64,000 nt of DNA from contig NZ_NIUB01000011.1 in the NCBI RefSeq assembly GCF_002197815.1, forward strand, positions 62,001-126,000, in the 5' to 3' direction. The notes under the pieces were generated by a model. It did no database searches. It was not told the origin of the DNA and saw nothing but the letters and a program-made list of their open reading frames with translations. Each line of letters begins with the position of its first letter. The stretch's first letter is position 1. A program made the position numbers and the translations under genes. This DNA comes from Pseudomonas oleovorans subsp. oleovorans. Its GTDB lineage: Bacteria; Pseudomonadota; Gammaproteobacteria; Pseudomonadales; Pseudomonadaceae. This document shows positions 63,969 through 64,000 of the stretch, in pieces.

Positions 63969-64000
63969 ATGAGCTTCGATCTTGCTACGCGCCTGGCCGA
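63969..64000 (+). CDS. bioF: 8-amino-7-oxononanoate synthase, start only
   Basis: The last 32 bases open a frame MSFDLATRLA directly after bioB, matching the usual N-terminus of Pseudomonas BioF, the PLP enzyme that joins pimeloyl thioester and alanine. The call rests on position in the bio operon and ten residues, the rest being outside the window. Confidence 0.7.
   Translation, partial: MSFDLATRLA

Overview
The window is high-GC gammaproteobacterial chromosome and almost certainly a Pseudomonas of the mendocina/oleovorans/alcaliphila kind. The basis is gene content and order (proC-yggS-pilT-pilU; glnA with two DUF4124 genes and ntrBC; gbcA/gbcB-ltaE-glyA-soxBDAG-purU-fdhA; glcB; bioB-bioF) and REP-type palindromes in many gaps. 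The species is inference. No rRNA, tRNA, CRISPR array, prophage or complete insertion sequence was seen.

Layout. 1-6200: proline biosynthesis (proC, partial), PLP homeostasis (YggS), the pilus retraction ATPases pilT and pilU, a two-gene radical SAM/DUF4130 operon preceded by a LexA-type box, and a TM2 membrane protein. 6400-12100: nitrogen control and assimilation (ntrC, ntrB, two secreted DUF4124 proteins, glnA with a sigma-54 promoter). 12300-17550: translation and RNA modification (thiI, typA, a SpoU-type methyltransferase, an RlmE-type methyltransferase), with a small MITE-like element before typA. 17690-32210: a contiguous one-carbon catabolic cluster. GbcAB demethylates glycine betaine to dimethylglycine, SoxBDAG handles sarcosine, GlyA and a threonine aldolase interconvert glycine, serine and threonine, and PurU and FdhA deal with formyl-tetrahydrofolate and formaldehyde.

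32300-45300 is the accessory, decayed part. It holds an acyltransferase, an HD-GYP phosphodiesterase and a CBS protein, then a methyl-accepting chemotaxis protein remnant, a CreB gene with an early stop, a CreC gene with two frameshifts, a low-GC gene bounded by integron-like core sites, a nuclease-helicase plus FAN1-type nuclease operon with a second LexA-type box, a CreD gene that has lost its end, and a TonB-receptor remnant. The cre operon is split by about 5 kb, and nearly all damaged genes of the window lie here.

45300-54600: a DUF4212/sodium:solute symporter pair, a small membrane protein, a U32 protein (TrhP/YegQ), a DnaQ-like exonuclease overlapping a cNMP-CBS-DUF294 protein, and an LtaS-like phosphotransferase. 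54600-64000: malate synthase G, a GNAT enzyme, a GcvR-like double-ACT protein, RarD, an SrkA-type kinase, ModE, a ComF protein, a small membrane protein, and the start of the biotin operon (bioB, bioF) behind a BirA-type operator.

The most notable observations are the two near-identical LexA-type boxes on two unrelated DNA-processing operons, the clustered decay of creBCD around the nuclease operon, the single cassette-like gene, a 41-nt imperfect palindrome with a DnaA-box-like core repeated before glyA and near gcvR, and an IS4-ended mini-element that seems to split a terminator after fdhA. All family calls come from reading the sequence; no database search was run.
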